From 2-02-FULL-55-14 sp964534125 (lineage in GTDB: Bacteria; Bacteroidota; Ignavibacteria; UBA10030), in contig CAZHOJ010000007.1 in the NCBI GenBank assembly GCA_964534125.1, forward strand, positions 154,498 to 218,497: DNA of 64,000 bases, given 5' to 3'. The notes below the pieces were generated by a model that was not told the DNA's origin, ran no database searches, and saw nothing but the letters and a program-made list of their open reading frames with translations. Position 1 is the stretch's first letter; every line of letters begins with the position of its first letter. The translations under genes were made by a program, and so were the position numbers. Positions 9,520 to 18,597 of this stretch are shown here, one piece after another.

Positions 9520-10503
9520 TCACAGCAATCCCGTCTCCCGGTACCAGTCGAACGTTTCCTGCATGGTCTCCCGCAGACCCTTTGGAGAGAATCCGAGCTC
9601 ACGCCGGGCCTTCTCTGAAGAGTACTGCTTCCGGATCTCAACGCCGGCAACGAGCTCGCGGTTGATCCACGGTCTCATACCGAACAAGGGGGCGATCATC
9701 TCGCTGAAGGCGGCGATCCCCTTGACGACTGGTGCGGGGACCGTGAAAAGGGGAGGGATGCCACCGACGACCTCTGCAGAGGTCCTGAAGATCTCCCTGT
9801 ACGTCAGATTCTCTCCGGCAAGGATATACCGCTCACCTGTTCTGCCGGTCCGGAGCGCCGCGACGTGCGCCTTCGTCACGTCCTCCACGGAGACCACACT
9901 GGAGCCTCCCGGAGGGGCGTAGAAAATGCGCCCGGCATAGACGTCCTTGATCATTCGTCCGCCATGAAAACGGTAGTCCCCCGGTCCCATGATGATGGAG
10001 GGATTGAGGATGACGGCATCGAGCCCTCGTGTCACCGCATCGAGAACGATCTGTTCCGACCGGTATTTCGCGATGCGGTATCCGACGTCGAGGAACTCCC
10101 CGTCGTGCTGCGATTCCTCTGTGACCACCGATGTCGGCGTTCGAAGCGGGAGGGCTGCGATGGAGCTTGTATGAATGAACCGTCTGACCCGCGCTGCAAG
10201 GGAGGCATCGACGACATGGCGGGTCCCCTCGATGTTCACCGCGAACATCAGGTCCCGTTCCTTCCGCCAGTAGGAGATGATGGCGGCGGTGTGGAAGACG
10301 ACATCGGCACCTTCGACGGCACGCTCGACGGATGCCTGATCGCGAACATCCCCATGGAGGAGCTCAATGTCACAATCCCGGATGCTCCGCAGGTCGGACG
10401 TCGGCCGTACCAATCCCCGCACCCTGTATCCTTCCCGCAGCAAAGCCCGGGCAAGATTGGACCCGAGCAGGCCGTTGATGCCTGTGATCAGAGCGAGCTT
10501 CAT
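9520..10503 (-). CDS. NAD(P)-dependent extended SDR, epimerase/dehydratase or ketoreductase-like
   Basis: 327 residues with an N-terminal Rossmann fold, TGINGLLG (GxxGxxG, residues 7-14), a GDVRD acidic loop near 51-55, HTSS near 111 and the catalytic YxxxK (Y142, K146). Length and motifs fit the dihydroflavonol-4-reductase/sugar-epimerase branch, near the HpnA type. The substrate cannot be deduced; no sugar-nucleotide genes lie beside it. Its ATG overlaps the stop of the upstream putative barrel gene by 4 bp, so the two are coupled, and both may be read from the hemB promoter. Confidence 0.8.
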   Translation of the reverse strand: MKLALITGINGLLGSNLARALLREGYRVRGLVRPTSDLRSIRDCDIELLHGDVRDQASVERAVEGADVVFHTAAIISYWRKERDLMFAVNIEGTRHVVDASLAARVRRFIHTSSIAALPLRTPTSVVTEESQHDGEFLDVGYRIAKYRSEQIVLDAVTRGLDAVILNPSIIMGPGDYRFHGGRMIKDVYAGRIFYAPPGGSSVVSVEDVTKAHVAALRTGRTGERYILAGENLTYREIFRTSAEVVGGIPPLFTVPAPVVKGIAAFSEMIAPLFGMRPWINRELVAGVEIRKQYSSEKARRELGFSPKGLRETMQETFDWYRETGLL

Positions 10504-11363
10504 AGCACGGGGAATGCGAGCCCTGCATGGATCGTGAGATTGCGTTTCAATCCATCGAGGTTGACCGGGCGAGCGAGCAGGGCCATTGCTCCACGAAGAC
10601 TGAGCGTGATCCCGCTTTCAAGAGGGTACGAGGCATCGGCGCCTATGTTTACCTGGCTCCGATCCGTATCGGGGATGGGTCCTGGAGGGAGATAGAGCGA
10701 CGACTGGGGTGGTTGGGGACGAAAGCCATCGGACCGTTCAAGCTTATGGATCAGGATGACCTCCGCCCGAAGGACAAGCTCTTCCTGCAGCAAGGTGTAT
10801 GCTGCCCGGACCGAGACGTCGTTACCACGCCGGAGCTGGTTCACGGTGTTCGCGCTGCGGCCCGGTGCATGCTGATACCCAGCGGAAGTGGTCCAGCGGT
10901 CGCCCGACACCGAGACGCCGAAGAGCACATCGGTGGTGCCAAGGCCTGGTTGATATGCCTGGGGAAGGCCTCCTTCGTTCACCGCTCCGGTCGCGAGTCT
11001 CACACCGCCTTCCAGGGAGACCGAAAGCTCATGAGAGCTCCACACTGTATAGCGTCCTGCGAGCAGAAGGTCCCCGATGCCCGATGTCGAGCCGAGAGGC
11101 CCGGACATCATGCGGTAGGGGGCCGACAGGCTGAGGAAGAGGTCTTCGAATGGCAGGGCCTGAAGCCCGATTTGAATGTCCGTGAAAGTGTACTCGTCGT
11201 CGGAACTGACACCGTAAGAGATGCCGCTGGTGAAGGTAAGGAGGTGGGCAGTCTCCTCCATGCCCCCGATGGAGCATACCCCGGCATCGGAGCATTGCCC
11301 GGTCCCCCGGGATGGAAAGGTAAGTGATAGGGCCAGGAGCGCGAGGCTTGTGCGGATTTTCAT
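10500..11363 (-). CDS. Predicted secreted or outer-membrane beta-barrel protein, unknown function
   Basis: 287 residues from ATG 11363, chosen because it gives a clean signal peptide (MKIRTSLALLALSLTF, cleavage after GTGQ or nearby); an upstream ATG at 11387 would add an unlikely tail. The mature part alternates polar and hydrophobic residues with many short strands (SVSLEGGVRLATG, RWTTSAGYQHAPGRS) and ends in hydrophobic LAFPVL, as in small outer-membrane barrels or transporter-like proteins. Two early cysteines (CSDAGVC) may form a disulphide. It lies 72 bp downstream of hemB on the same strand and overlaps the SDR gene. No specific function is recognised. Confidence 0.65.
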   Translation of the reverse strand: MKIRTSLALLALSLTFPSRGTGQCSDAGVCSIGGMEETAHLLTFTSGISYGVSSDDEYTFTDIQIGLQALPFEDLFLSLSAPYRMMSGPLGSTSGIGDLLLAGRYTVWSSHELSVSLEGGVRLATGAVNEGGLPQAYQPGLGTTDVLFGVSVSGDRWTTSAGYQHAPGRSANTVNQLRRGNDVSVRAAYTLLQEELVLRAEVILIHKLERSDGFRPQPPQSSLYLPPGPIPDTDRSQVNIGADASYPLESGITLSLRGAMALLARPVNLDGLKRNLTIHAGLAFPVL

Positions 11364-11435
11364 GGTTTCCATGCGAGGGTTGTGCAAAAAAGGGTTCGGT
11401 ACGACCAGACCGCGCCGCGAAGCTGTTGGCAGGTG

Positions 11436-12434
11436 TTATGACCGCAGAAGTCGTGCGGCGTCCTTGGCAAAATAGGTCAGGATGAGGTCTGCGCCGGCCC
11501 GACGGATGCTGGTGAGCACCTCCAGCATCACACGGTCTCCGTCTATCATGTCCGCACGCGCTGCTGCCTTGATCATGGAATACTCCCCGCTCACGTTGTA
11601 TGCTGCTGTGGGGACGCCGAAGGTCTCTTTCACGCGATGGATGATGTCGAGGTAGGGGAGTGCCGGCTTCACCATCACGATGTCCGCGCCCTCCCGAAGG
11701 TCGAGAGCAACTTCCCTCAGCGCCTCATCGGCATTTGCCGGATCCATCTGGTGAGAGCGGCGGTCGCCGAACTTCGGCGTGCTCTCCGCCGCCTCGCGGA
11801 ACGGCCCATAGAGGCCCGAAGCATATTTTGCAGCGTATGACATGATGGGGATATCGCTGAAGCCGTTCCCGTCCAATCGTGCCCTGATGGCCCTCACGCG
11901 TCCGTCGAACATATCCGACGGGGCGACCATATCAGCGCCTGCCTGCGCGTGCGTGAGCGCTTCGCGTGCGAGCAGTTCTATCGATTCGTCGTTCACGATC
12001 TTGCCGTCCCGGACGATGCCGCAATGTCCATGCGAGGTATATTCGCACAGGCAGACATCCGTGATGACGGCGATGTCGGGGACGTTCTTCTTGATCGCCC
12101 GGACCGCCTCCTGCACGATGCCATGCTCGTCATAGGCGCCCGAACCCACCTCGTCCTTTTCCGGTGGGATGCCGAAAAGGATCACTGCGGGAATGCCGAG
12201 GGGGACGAGCCGTTCGCACTCCCGGACGATGTTGTCGATCGATTGCTGGAACACGCCAGGCATCGATCCGATCTCCCGTTTGATCCCTTCACCGGGGACC
12301 ACGAACAGCGGATAGATGAAGTTCCTCGGGGAGAGCGTGGTCTCACGCACCATGTCGCGGAACGTGGCCGTCATCCGCAGCCGGCGCTGCCTGTTGATGG
12401 GAAAGGATGCAAGGGAATCGAAAGATCGGCTCAT
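11436..12434 (-). CDS. hemB: Porphobilinogen synthase (delta-aminolevulinic acid dehydratase)
   Basis: 332 residues. Condenses two 5-aminolevulinate molecules to porphobilinogen. Both Schiff-base lysines are visible (MSYAAKYASGLYGPF and IVMVKPALPYLD), and the zinc-type cysteine cluster is present (DVCLCEYTSHGHCG), so this is the Zn-dependent form. It works directly after hemL, found in the same strand block. A promoter matching the local consensus lies 33 nt before the ATG. Confidence 0.96.
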   Translation of the reverse strand: MSRSFDSLASFPINRQRRLRMTATFRDMVRETTLSPRNFIYPLFVVPGEGIKREIGSMPGVFQQSIDNIVRECERLVPLGIPAVILFGIPPEKDEVGSGAYDEHGIVQEAVRAIKKNVPDIAVITDVCLCEYTSHGHCGIVRDGKIVNDESIELLAREALTHAQAGADMVAPSDMFDGRVRAIRARLDGNGFSDIPIMSYAAKYASGLYGPFREAAESTPKFGDRRSHQMDPANADEALREVALDLREGADIVMVKPALPYLDIIHRVKETFGVPTAAYNVSGEYSMIKAAARADMIDGDRVMLEVLTSIRRAGADLILTYFAKDAARLLRS

Positions 12435-12467
12435 GGTCGTCGGAAGTCCTGATGAATGTGTATGAAG

Positions 12468-12496
12468 AATATAGAGGAGCGGGTCCGGAAGTGCAA
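12468..12496 (-). promoter_or_regulatory. hemB promoter
   Basis: On the minus strand TTGCAC (12491-12496), 17 nt, TATATT (12468-12473), then 33 nt to the hemB ATG at 12434. Confidence 0.7.
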
Positions 12497-12507
12497 TTGA
12501 AGGGCGG

Positions 12508-14874
12508 TCAGTACGAACGGAGCCGTTCGAGAGCGAAGTTCTTTCCCGTGCGTGTCAGCAGGGAGCGGACCTGCTCCCGAGCCTGCATGTTCGAGGTGTC
12601 CAGCCGGGCAGCGGTGATGGCAGCATCGAGTGCGGGAGAGAACAGTTCGAGCCGCTCGAGTGCACCTGCGATCCCGAGCCAATGCTGAGATGAAAGGGAC
12701 GTATCCTGTTCATGTTCCACACGCCTCCGCAACGTCGCCACGACGCTGAGATCACTGACGATGGGATCCGCTCCGTACGTCGTTCGCAGACCTGACAGGA
12801 TGTGCTCGGCGATGCGGAGGTCGCCCTCGGTCAGAGCATAGAACGCTGCCCAGATGGAGGGCTCGAATGCATTCGGTTGTGCTCTCAGGCTCATTGCGAG
12901 GAACTGACGCGCGGCGCCGGTGTAGCCGAGGTCCCAACCGATCCTCGCGGCCTGGTACCATGCGCCCGCGGACAAAGAAGGATCCTCCAGGAGCCGGGCC
13001 TGCTCAAGATGGCCTGCCAGCTCGAGCAGCCGCCGCGAGATGGGGATATAGGATGTCGAACGGGGAGAACCGAAGAGAGCCTCCTGGGCAAGAATGGCGG
13101 CATCACGCTCCCCCGACAACGAGAAGGCGACAACGCGCTGGAAAGCAGCCTCTGCATTTCCGGGATCCGTCGCCAGCACATGGCGAAGAACGGAATCAGC
13201 TGCCGCATACTGACCATCCAGTATGAGGGTCCTGGCATTTCTCAGGTCGGGTTGAGCCACAAGCACGGAATCGAACGGCCTTTGTACATCCGCACTCTGA
13301 GGGTCCCGCATCAGCGATGGGATGCTGAGGATGACGACAGAACCGACAGATATCCCTTCGCGGACGGCCACTTTCTGCGATTCACGCAGGGGAAATCCGT
13401 ACGCGTACAGCCCGTTCTGGATCACCGGACAGACGAGGGCGGTGACGTCGAAATCGCGCAGCATCTCTTCGAACTGCGGGCGGGGGACCGCTTTGTTGAT
13501 CTCGAGGACCTTTCGCATACCGACGAACGGAGCCAGCTCCTTGGCAGACGAAGCAATGACGGCGTCATCTGCAGTGTGCTGCTGGATCCACGAGCCGATC
13601 CTTTCCCAGGGTGTCGAGAAGTAAGGCCCGGGCGGGGGCTCTGACATCGGGGCCTCTTCCGACGACCACGCGCGGTAGCGCTGATTCGTCGAAACCACTT
13701 CGGAGGTCGTCATAAGATTCGGGACGGCCAGCGCTGCTGCAATAACGACCGCGGTCCGGAAGTGCCATGCGTGCGACACGTCGCGCAATCTCTGCAGGGC
13801 CTTCATGCCAAAGAACAGAAAGAACGGCAGAAGAGGATACAGGAACCGGACGTCCTGGACGGGATACAGGAGAATGATGGACAGCGACAAGAGGACGAAC
13901 AGGACACGGATGCGTCCGGCCGCGTCCGAGGACCAGTCCCTCCACATCCCGAAAAGCAGCATCGGGACGAACAGCAGGAATATGAACGGCTTGACCGCCT
14001 GCAGCACATGGAACACGCCAAGGAATGAGGAAGAGGGGGCGGCGATCAACGGGAACGGGATGGGGAAGAGGATCATGCCGCCGAGCTCGTATCTGTACGA
14101 CCGGGCGTTCGCAGCCACGCGCCGTGCGAATTCAGTGAAGATCGATTCATCCTGTGTGGTGAGCGCCCGCTGCAGCATGAACTGCACGTTCGCTGCCTGG
14201 GACGTTTCGGGCGTGCCGACAAGGAAGAGGTTCCGAAGCGACCAGAGAACGAAGACACCAATGGTCAGGCCAGCCAGCGTGACTGCGAACCGGCGGTCTC
14301 CGTTGATGAACGTGATAATGACAACAGCCGCCACGAGCGCCAGGCCGATCTCCCGAACGAGCGGAAGAATGGCCAGCAGGCAAAGCAGCGTTGTCCTTGC
14401 AGGTCCTTCGGGCCTGGTTCGGCCCTGGAGCAGGAAGAGCACCCAGAAGACAAGCAGCAGATAGACGCCCTCGGACAGGACCTCCGTGAACAGGACGACC
14501 GTCATCGGCATGAGGCCGAAGAGCGCCATCAGGACGATGGCTGTGCGTTCGTCGGCTGCGCGGCGCACCCACAGCAGAAAGAGAACGAGTGCCAGCACGC
14601 CATAGATGAGTGTCAGAATCTTTACGCCGGCCATCGGGGAGGATGTGAACCACGATCCCGGAGCGACCAGGAGGGGGTAAAGAGGAGCGTTGACGACATA
14701 CGCTTCCGGAACGGGCTGGGTGTTGTCCACCCATCCGCTGAATTCGCCGAGACTCTGGGCCCACAGGAGGTACCGGGTGCTGTCAGTGTACAGGGAGAGG
14801 TCGTTGAGGCGGAGCAGCCCGCACACGGCAACGAGAAGGACGATGCCAGCAGGGATGAAGGTCTCTTTCTTCAT
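12508..14874 (-). CDS. GT-C-like membrane glycosyltransferase fused to a TPR-like C-terminal domain
   Basis: 788 residues. The N-terminal two-thirds or so is polytopic; its first extracytoplasmic loop has LSLYTDSTRYLLWAQSL, with the Asp expected in PMT/ArnT-type GT-C enzymes. After the last membrane segment comes a soluble region of about 350 residues. Its second half (from about residue 540) shows degenerate helical repeats such as LILDGQYAAADSVLRHVLATDPGNAEA, typical of TPRs. The fusion suggests that acceptor or partner binding is built in. It is the last gene of an overlapping three-gene operon; its ATG overlaps the uracil-DNA glycosylase stop by 4 bp. Sugar and acceptor are unknown. Confidence 0.7.
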   Translation of the reverse strand: MKKETFIPAGIVLLVAVCGLLRLNDLSLYTDSTRYLLWAQSLGEFSGWVDNTQPVPEAYVVNAPLYPLLVAPGSWFTSSPMAGVKILTLIYGVLALVLFLLWVRRAADERTAIVLMALFGLMPMTVVLFTEVLSEGVYLLLVFWVLFLLQGRTRPEGPARTTLLCLLAILPLVREIGLALVAAVVIITFINGDRRFAVTLAGLTIGVFVLWSLRNLFLVGTPETSQAANVQFMLQRALTTQDESIFTEFARRVAANARSYRYELGGMILFPIPFPLIAAPSSSFLGVFHVLQAVKPFIFLLFVPMLLFGMWRDWSSDAAGRIRVLFVLLSLSIILLYPVQDVRFLYPLLPFFLFFGMKALQRLRDVSHAWHFRTAVVIAAALAVPNLMTTSEVVSTNQRYRAWSSEEAPMSEPPPGPYFSTPWERIGSWIQQHTADDAVIASSAKELAPFVGMRKVLEINKAVPRPQFEEMLRDFDVTALVCPVIQNGLYAYGFPLRESQKVAVREGISVGSVVILSIPSLMRDPQSADVQRPFDSVLVAQPDLRNARTLILDGQYAAADSVLRHVLATDPGNAEAAFQRVVAFSLSGERDAAILAQEALFGSPRSTSYIPISRRLLELAGHLEQARLLEDPSLSAGAWYQAARIGWDLGYTGAARQFLAMSLRAQPNAFEPSIWAAFYALTEGDLRIAEHILSGLRTTYGADPIVSDLSVVATLRRRVEHEQDTSLSSQHWLGIAGALERLELFSPALDAAITAARLDTSNMQAREQVRSLLTRTGKNFALERLRSY

Positions 14875-15563
14875 TGTCCGTCCAGGATCTTCCGTGCTTT
14901 CCGGAAGACATTGTGGAACATGGCACGGGTCAGCCGGCCGGTGAAGGTGTTCTGCTGGCTCGGATGGTAGGAGCCAAGGAGCCAGATCCCCCGATCCGTC
15001 TGCGAGGCCTGCCCATGCGCGAACGACGTGCCTCTCGAAAGGGCGTCGCCGCGCAGTGTGAGGACCGCCCGGGTCGCATCGAACCCGTGCTCGCCAAGGC
15101 CGATGATCACACGCACGTTTTTCAGAAGGTCGAATTCCTGCTCGAGGTAGGGGCGGCAGGTGTTGAACTCCTCGCGGGTCGGCTTATTACCCGGCGGGGC
15201 ACACCGGCATGCCGCAGTGATGTAGCAATCCCGGAGCGTGAGCCCGTCATCAGAGGATACAGAGGCGGACTGCGAAGCGAAACCGAAGACGTGCAGAGCG
15301 CGGTAGAGCCAGTCGCCGCTCCGGTCACCGGTGAACATGCGGCCGGTCCTGTTGGCTCCGTGGGCTGCGGGAGCGAGCCCGACGAGCAGCAGGCGCGCTG
15401 CGTGGTCCCCGAACCCGGGGACAGGCCTCCCCCAATAGGGTTGATCCGCGAACCTGCGTGTCCTGACGCGGGCCACTTCTTCGCGCCACCCGACAAGCCG
15501 CGGGCAGGCCCTGCATGTGATGATACGGGAGGAGAGGTTGTCCCAGGATGAGGGAGATGTCAC
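14871..15563 (-). CDS. Family 5 uracil-DNA glycosylase (UDGb), iron-sulphur
   Basis: 230 residues from a GTG start at 15563 that overlaps the hydrolase stop (GTGA). Removes uracil and other deaminated bases from DNA. The family-5 motif GLAPAAHGANRTGR is present, followed by FTGDRSG, and the C-terminal motif SYHPSQQNTFTGRLT. Cysteines in CRACPRL, AACRCAPP and NTCRPY match the 4Fe-4S ligands. The family-4 acidic GEAPG motif is replaced, as expected in family 5. Genome maintenance in the cytoplasm; its link to the neighbouring glycosyltransferase looks positional only. Confidence 0.92.
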   Translation of the reverse strand: MTSPSSWDNLSSRIITCRACPRLVGWREEVARVRTRRFADQPYWGRPVPGFGDHAARLLLVGLAPAAHGANRTGRMFTGDRSGDWLYRALHVFGFASQSASVSSDDGLTLRDCYITAACRCAPPGNKPTREEFNTCRPYLEQEFDLLKNVRVIIGLGEHGFDATRAVLTLRGDALSRGTSFAHGQASQTDRGIWLLGSYHPSQQNTFTGRLTRAMFHNVFRKARKILDGQ

Positions 15564-16357
15564 AGCTTCTTCAGGAAGGCGAGGAGTGCCTCATTGAAGG
15601 CCGGTTCGTTCTCGAGGTTCGCCATGTGCGCTGCGCCGGGGATACGGACCAGGGTCGAGCCCTTTATCTGAGCGTGCATCGCCTCTGCGTCCGCCGGCGG
15701 GGTGAGCGCATCATGTTCCCCCACCATGATGAGCGTGGGCACATTGACGGAGGCGAGCATCCCTGTCGTATCGGTGCGGGCAGCCAGGGCGAGGAGTGTG
15801 CCGCACATGCCGAGGATGGTATTCCCCCGGATGATATCCTTGATGAGCGTGACAGCCTGGGGATTCTTCGAGAAGGTCTCGGAGGCGAAGATCTTCTTGG
15901 CGAATGCTTCGGCGAATGCCGGGACTCCCTCGCTTTTGACGGTCGTCATCGCGGTCGATCGGCCTACCTTCGCTTCGTTCCCGTCCGCGCCGCTCTTGGT
16001 GTCGGCGAGCACAAGCGCCGTGACGCGGTCGGGGTGGCGCTCATATGCGCGGAGTGTGATGTACCCGCCCATGGACAGGCCCACGAGAACGGCCTTCTCG
16101 ATGACGAGATAATCCATCAGGCCGATCAGGTCATCGACGAAGAACTCGATCGAGTACTGACCATCCGCGACCTGGCTTTCCCCGTGCCCGCGGATGTCGT
16201 AGCTGATCGCGCGGTACGTGTTCGGCAGCGCCCGCATTTGCGGTTCCCACATCTTATGACTGAACGGAAATCCGTGCAGGAAGATGACGGGAAGGCCGGC
16301 AGGATTCCCACGCTCGACGTAGTTCAGCGTGATGGAACTGGCAATTTGGATCTTCAT
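15560..16357 (-). CDS. Alpha/beta-fold hydrolase
   Basis: 265 residues. Oxyanion motif HGFPFSHKMW near the N-terminus, nucleophile elbow GLSMGGY (Ser), acid in GEHDALTPP and catalytic His in GAAHMANLE give a complete triad. Size and layout match the 3-oxoadipate enol-lactonase/carboxylesterase group, but this fold is too promiscuous to name a substrate, and no aromatic-degradation genes are nearby. First gene of an overlapping operon with the uracil-DNA glycosylase and the GT-C-TPR gene. Confidence 0.85.
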   Translation of the reverse strand: MKIQIASSITLNYVERGNPAGLPVIFLHGFPFSHKMWEPQMRALPNTYRAISYDIRGHGESQVADGQYSIEFFVDDLIGLMDYLVIEKAVLVGLSMGGYITLRAYERHPDRVTALVLADTKSGADGNEAKVGRSTAMTTVKSEGVPAFAEAFAKKIFASETFSKNPQAVTLIKDIIRGNTILGMCGTLLALAARTDTTGMLASVNVPTLIMVGEHDALTPPADAEAMHAQIKGSTLVRIPGAAHMANLENEPAFNEALLAFLKKL

Positions 16358-16432
16358 GTCGACTCGATGCGGATGATCATGTGATCGAATGAGCCGGCTG
16401 TGGCCGGCATGTATTCCCTGCAGGCCCGTCGA

Positions 16433-16936
16433 TCATTGGTCCGAGCCGGGAGTATGGGGACGCGTGTGCACTCCCTGAGGGTAATACTCCTGGACCTCTT
16501 TTTCAAGCTGTGCCAGGCGTTCGGGGCCAATGGAGGCCTCCAGAAGTGGAAAAAGCTCCCTGTCTTCCATGCGGATGTGCGCTTCGAGCTTTTTTCCGAA
16601 GGTGGCCAGTTCGTCCCTCGTCACGGAGACTTCACGCCCCTTGAAGTCCGTCACCGTTGTCCGGAACCACGCATGGTGACGCTTGAGCTCCTCTACGATG
16701 GGGCGGGCCGCCGGGACCTTGTCCGCAGCCAATGGAAAGACCTTCTCTTCCTCAACAGCGAAGTGACGGATGAGGTGGTCCCTGAAGAAGTCCACAATGG
16801 TACGCACCTGCCACGCGGTCTCATGGGACCAGAGCCTCTCCAGTGCCTGCTCCCCCTGTTGAAGCCGGACTGCCAGCAACAGGCCTTCATGATGGTCCCG
16901 GGCTACCGGGATCAGAGAAGGATGGCGCTTTGCCAT
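16433..16936 (-). CDS. Hemerythrin HHE-domain protein
   Basis: 167 residues forming one helical HHE bundle: DHHEGLL, RDHLIRHFAVEEEKVFP, RHHAWF and HIRMEDRELFP supply the His, Glu and Asp ligands of a di-iron site. It may sense or bind oxygen, NO or iron in the cytoplasm; the exact role is unknown. It starts 12 bp after the citrate synthase stop and is probably co-transcribed with it. Confidence 0.85.
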   Translation of the reverse strand: MAKRHPSLIPVARDHHEGLLLAVRLQQGEQALERLWSHETAWQVRTIVDFFRDHLIRHFAVEEEKVFPLAADKVPAARPIVEELKRHHAWFRTTVTDFKGREVSVTRDELATFGKKLEAHIRMEDRELFPLLEASIGPERLAQLEKEVQEYYPQGVHTRPHTPGSDQ

Positions 16937-16948
16937 GTCGATGAGCCC

Positions 16949-18241
16949 TCAGGCCTTTCGCTTCTCGAGCGCGATCCAGTCACGCTTGTCCGGGCCGAGG
17001 AAGATCTGCCGTGGCCGGGCGATCTTCTGTTCCTTGTCCTCAAGGAGCTCATTCCACTGAGCGAGCCAGCCGACAGTCCGCGGAATGGCGAACAGCACCG
17101 GGAAGAAATCGGTCGCGAAGCCCATCGCCTGATAGATGAGGCCGGAATAGAAGTCGACGTTCGGATACAGCTTCCGCGACACGAAATACTCGTCCTCAAG
17201 CGCGATCCGCTCGAGCTCGAGCGCGATGTCCAGTTTCGGGTTCGTTCCGGTCACCTTGAACACTTCGTGCGCCAGTTCCTTGATGACCTTCGCCCGCGGG
17301 TCGTAGTTCTTGTACACCCTGTGGCCAAAGCCCATCAGGCGTCCTTTGCCCTGCTTGCAGCTGTCGACGAACGCCGGCACTTTTGCGAGCGAACCGATCT
17401 CGTCGAGCATGCGAAGGACAGCCTCGTTCGCTCCTCCATGGAGCGGGCCCCAGAGGGCTGCGGCGGCTCCCGCCGTGGCGGAGTACGGGTCGACGTGCGA
17501 GCTTCCAATGCTGCGCATCGAGTTCGCGCTGCAGTTCTGCTCATGGTCTGCATGCAGGATGAACAGGATGGTCAGCGCGCGCTCAAGCGTCGGATGGACA
17601 TCATATGTCTCCTCGCCGAGCTTGAACATCATGTTGAGGAAATTGCCGGCGTACGTGAGGTGGTTCGACGGGAAGACGTAGGGGAGTCCCTTCGAATGGC
17701 GGTACGCATATGCCGCGATGGTGGGAACCTTTGCGATGAGGCGGTGGATCTGCTGCCACCGGGTGGCCGGGTCGGTCACGTTCTTCGCCTCGGGGTAGAA
17801 GGTCGACAGCGCCGCGATGGTACTGATGAACATTCCCATCGGGTGGGCGTCGTACCGGAAGCCTTCCATCAGCTTCTTGATGTTCTCGTGGACCATCGTG
17901 TGGTGCCTGATCTTCTTTCTCCAATCGGCGCGCTGCTGTTCCGTGGGAAGTTCGCCGTGGAGAATGAGGTACGCGACCTCCATGAACGAGGTCGAGTTCT
18001 CGGCAAGCTGCTCGATGGGGTAACCGCGGTACCGCAGGATGCCCTTCTCGCCGTCGATGAATGTCACAAAGCTCTTGCAGGAGGCCGTGTTCATGAAAGC
18101 GGGATCGTAGGACATCAGACCGAAGTCGTCGGACGAGGTCTTGATCTGGCGAAGGTCGATGGCCTTGATCGTGCCGTGCTCCACGGGGATATCGTATGTC
18201 TTGCCTGTTCTGTTGTCAGTGATGGTGAGTGTCTCTGCCAT
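16949..18241 (-). CDS. gltA: Citrate synthase
   Basis: 430 residues, the length of hexameric type-II bacterial citrate synthases. Condenses acetyl-CoA and oxaloacetate at TCA-cycle entry. Catalytic residues are in GPLHGGANEAV (His), GFGHRVYKNYDPRA (His) and YPNVDFYSG (Asp). An AGGAG ribosome site lies 8-9 nt before the ATG at 18241. The hemerythrin-domain gene follows after 12 bp. Confidence 0.96.
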   Translation of the reverse strand: MAETLTITDNRTGKTYDIPVEHGTIKAIDLRQIKTSSDDFGLMSYDPAFMNTASCKSFVTFIDGEKGILRYRGYPIEQLAENSTSFMEVAYLILHGELPTEQQRADWRKKIRHHTMVHENIKKLMEGFRYDAHPMGMFISTIAALSTFYPEAKNVTDPATRWQQIHRLIAKVPTIAAYAYRHSKGLPYVFPSNHLTYAGNFLNMMFKLGEETYDVHPTLERALTILFILHADHEQNCSANSMRSIGSSHVDPYSATAGAAAALWGPLHGGANEAVLRMLDEIGSLAKVPAFVDSCKQGKGRLMGFGHRVYKNYDPRAKVIKELAHEVFKVTGTNPKLDIALELERIALEDEYFVSRKLYPNVDFYSGLIYQAMGFATDFFPVLFAIPRTVGWLAQWNELLEDKEQKIARPRQIFLGPDKRDWIALEKRKA

Positions 18242-18597
18242 GGAAATGCTCCTGATTATTCGGTTCTGAGCAGAAATAATGCTGTATGAAAAGTAATAAA
18301 AATTGAGCCAGTATCATGAAAAATCGGGAGAAGGGTGGCCGTCCGCCGCCTCCGGGCACCTGCGATACTCCCTCTTACCGTTCTATACGATGAGGCCTCG
18401 CAGAAACGCAGCGAAGGTCTCACATCAGCCTCCCTGACCCCGGCGCCTGGTAGGTGCGTCGGGGTTCTTTCTTCCCGGCACTGACCGTTCCGTTCCGCGA
18501 ACCAGAACGTGACCTGGTTCCGTTCCTCGTCAGCATGCAAAAAAAAGGCCCTGCGATATTGCAGGGCCTGTATCTTCCGGGTATGCCGTAAGGATGG
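18242..18597. other. Gene-free interval between gltA and clpC
   Basis: 356 bp with no supportable gene; the open frame at 18256-18540 (minus) has no family features. It holds the gltA leader (no clear promoter of the local consensus), a hairpin with 10-bp arms at 18437-18446 and 18456-18465 (one G-T pair) followed by a T-rich stretch on the plus strand, where no plus gene ends, and the clpC terminator. Confidence 0.6.
18538..18569 (-). terminator. Rho-independent terminator of clpC
   Basis: Stem AGGCCCTGC (18546-18554) with GCAGGGCCT (18561-18569), 6-nt loop, followed on the minus strand by eight Ts (As at 18539-18546 on plus). It lies 28 bp after the clpC stop. Confidence 0.92.

Noticed and set aside
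16400..18289. 629-codon plus-strand frame opposite the hemerythrin gene and gltA
   Set aside because: Covers two well-supported genes on the other strand and has no family features.
18256..18540. 94-codon minus-strand frame between gltA and clpC
   Set aside because: Arg-rich, no known motifs, and it runs through the hairpin at 18437-18465 and to the clpC terminator edge.
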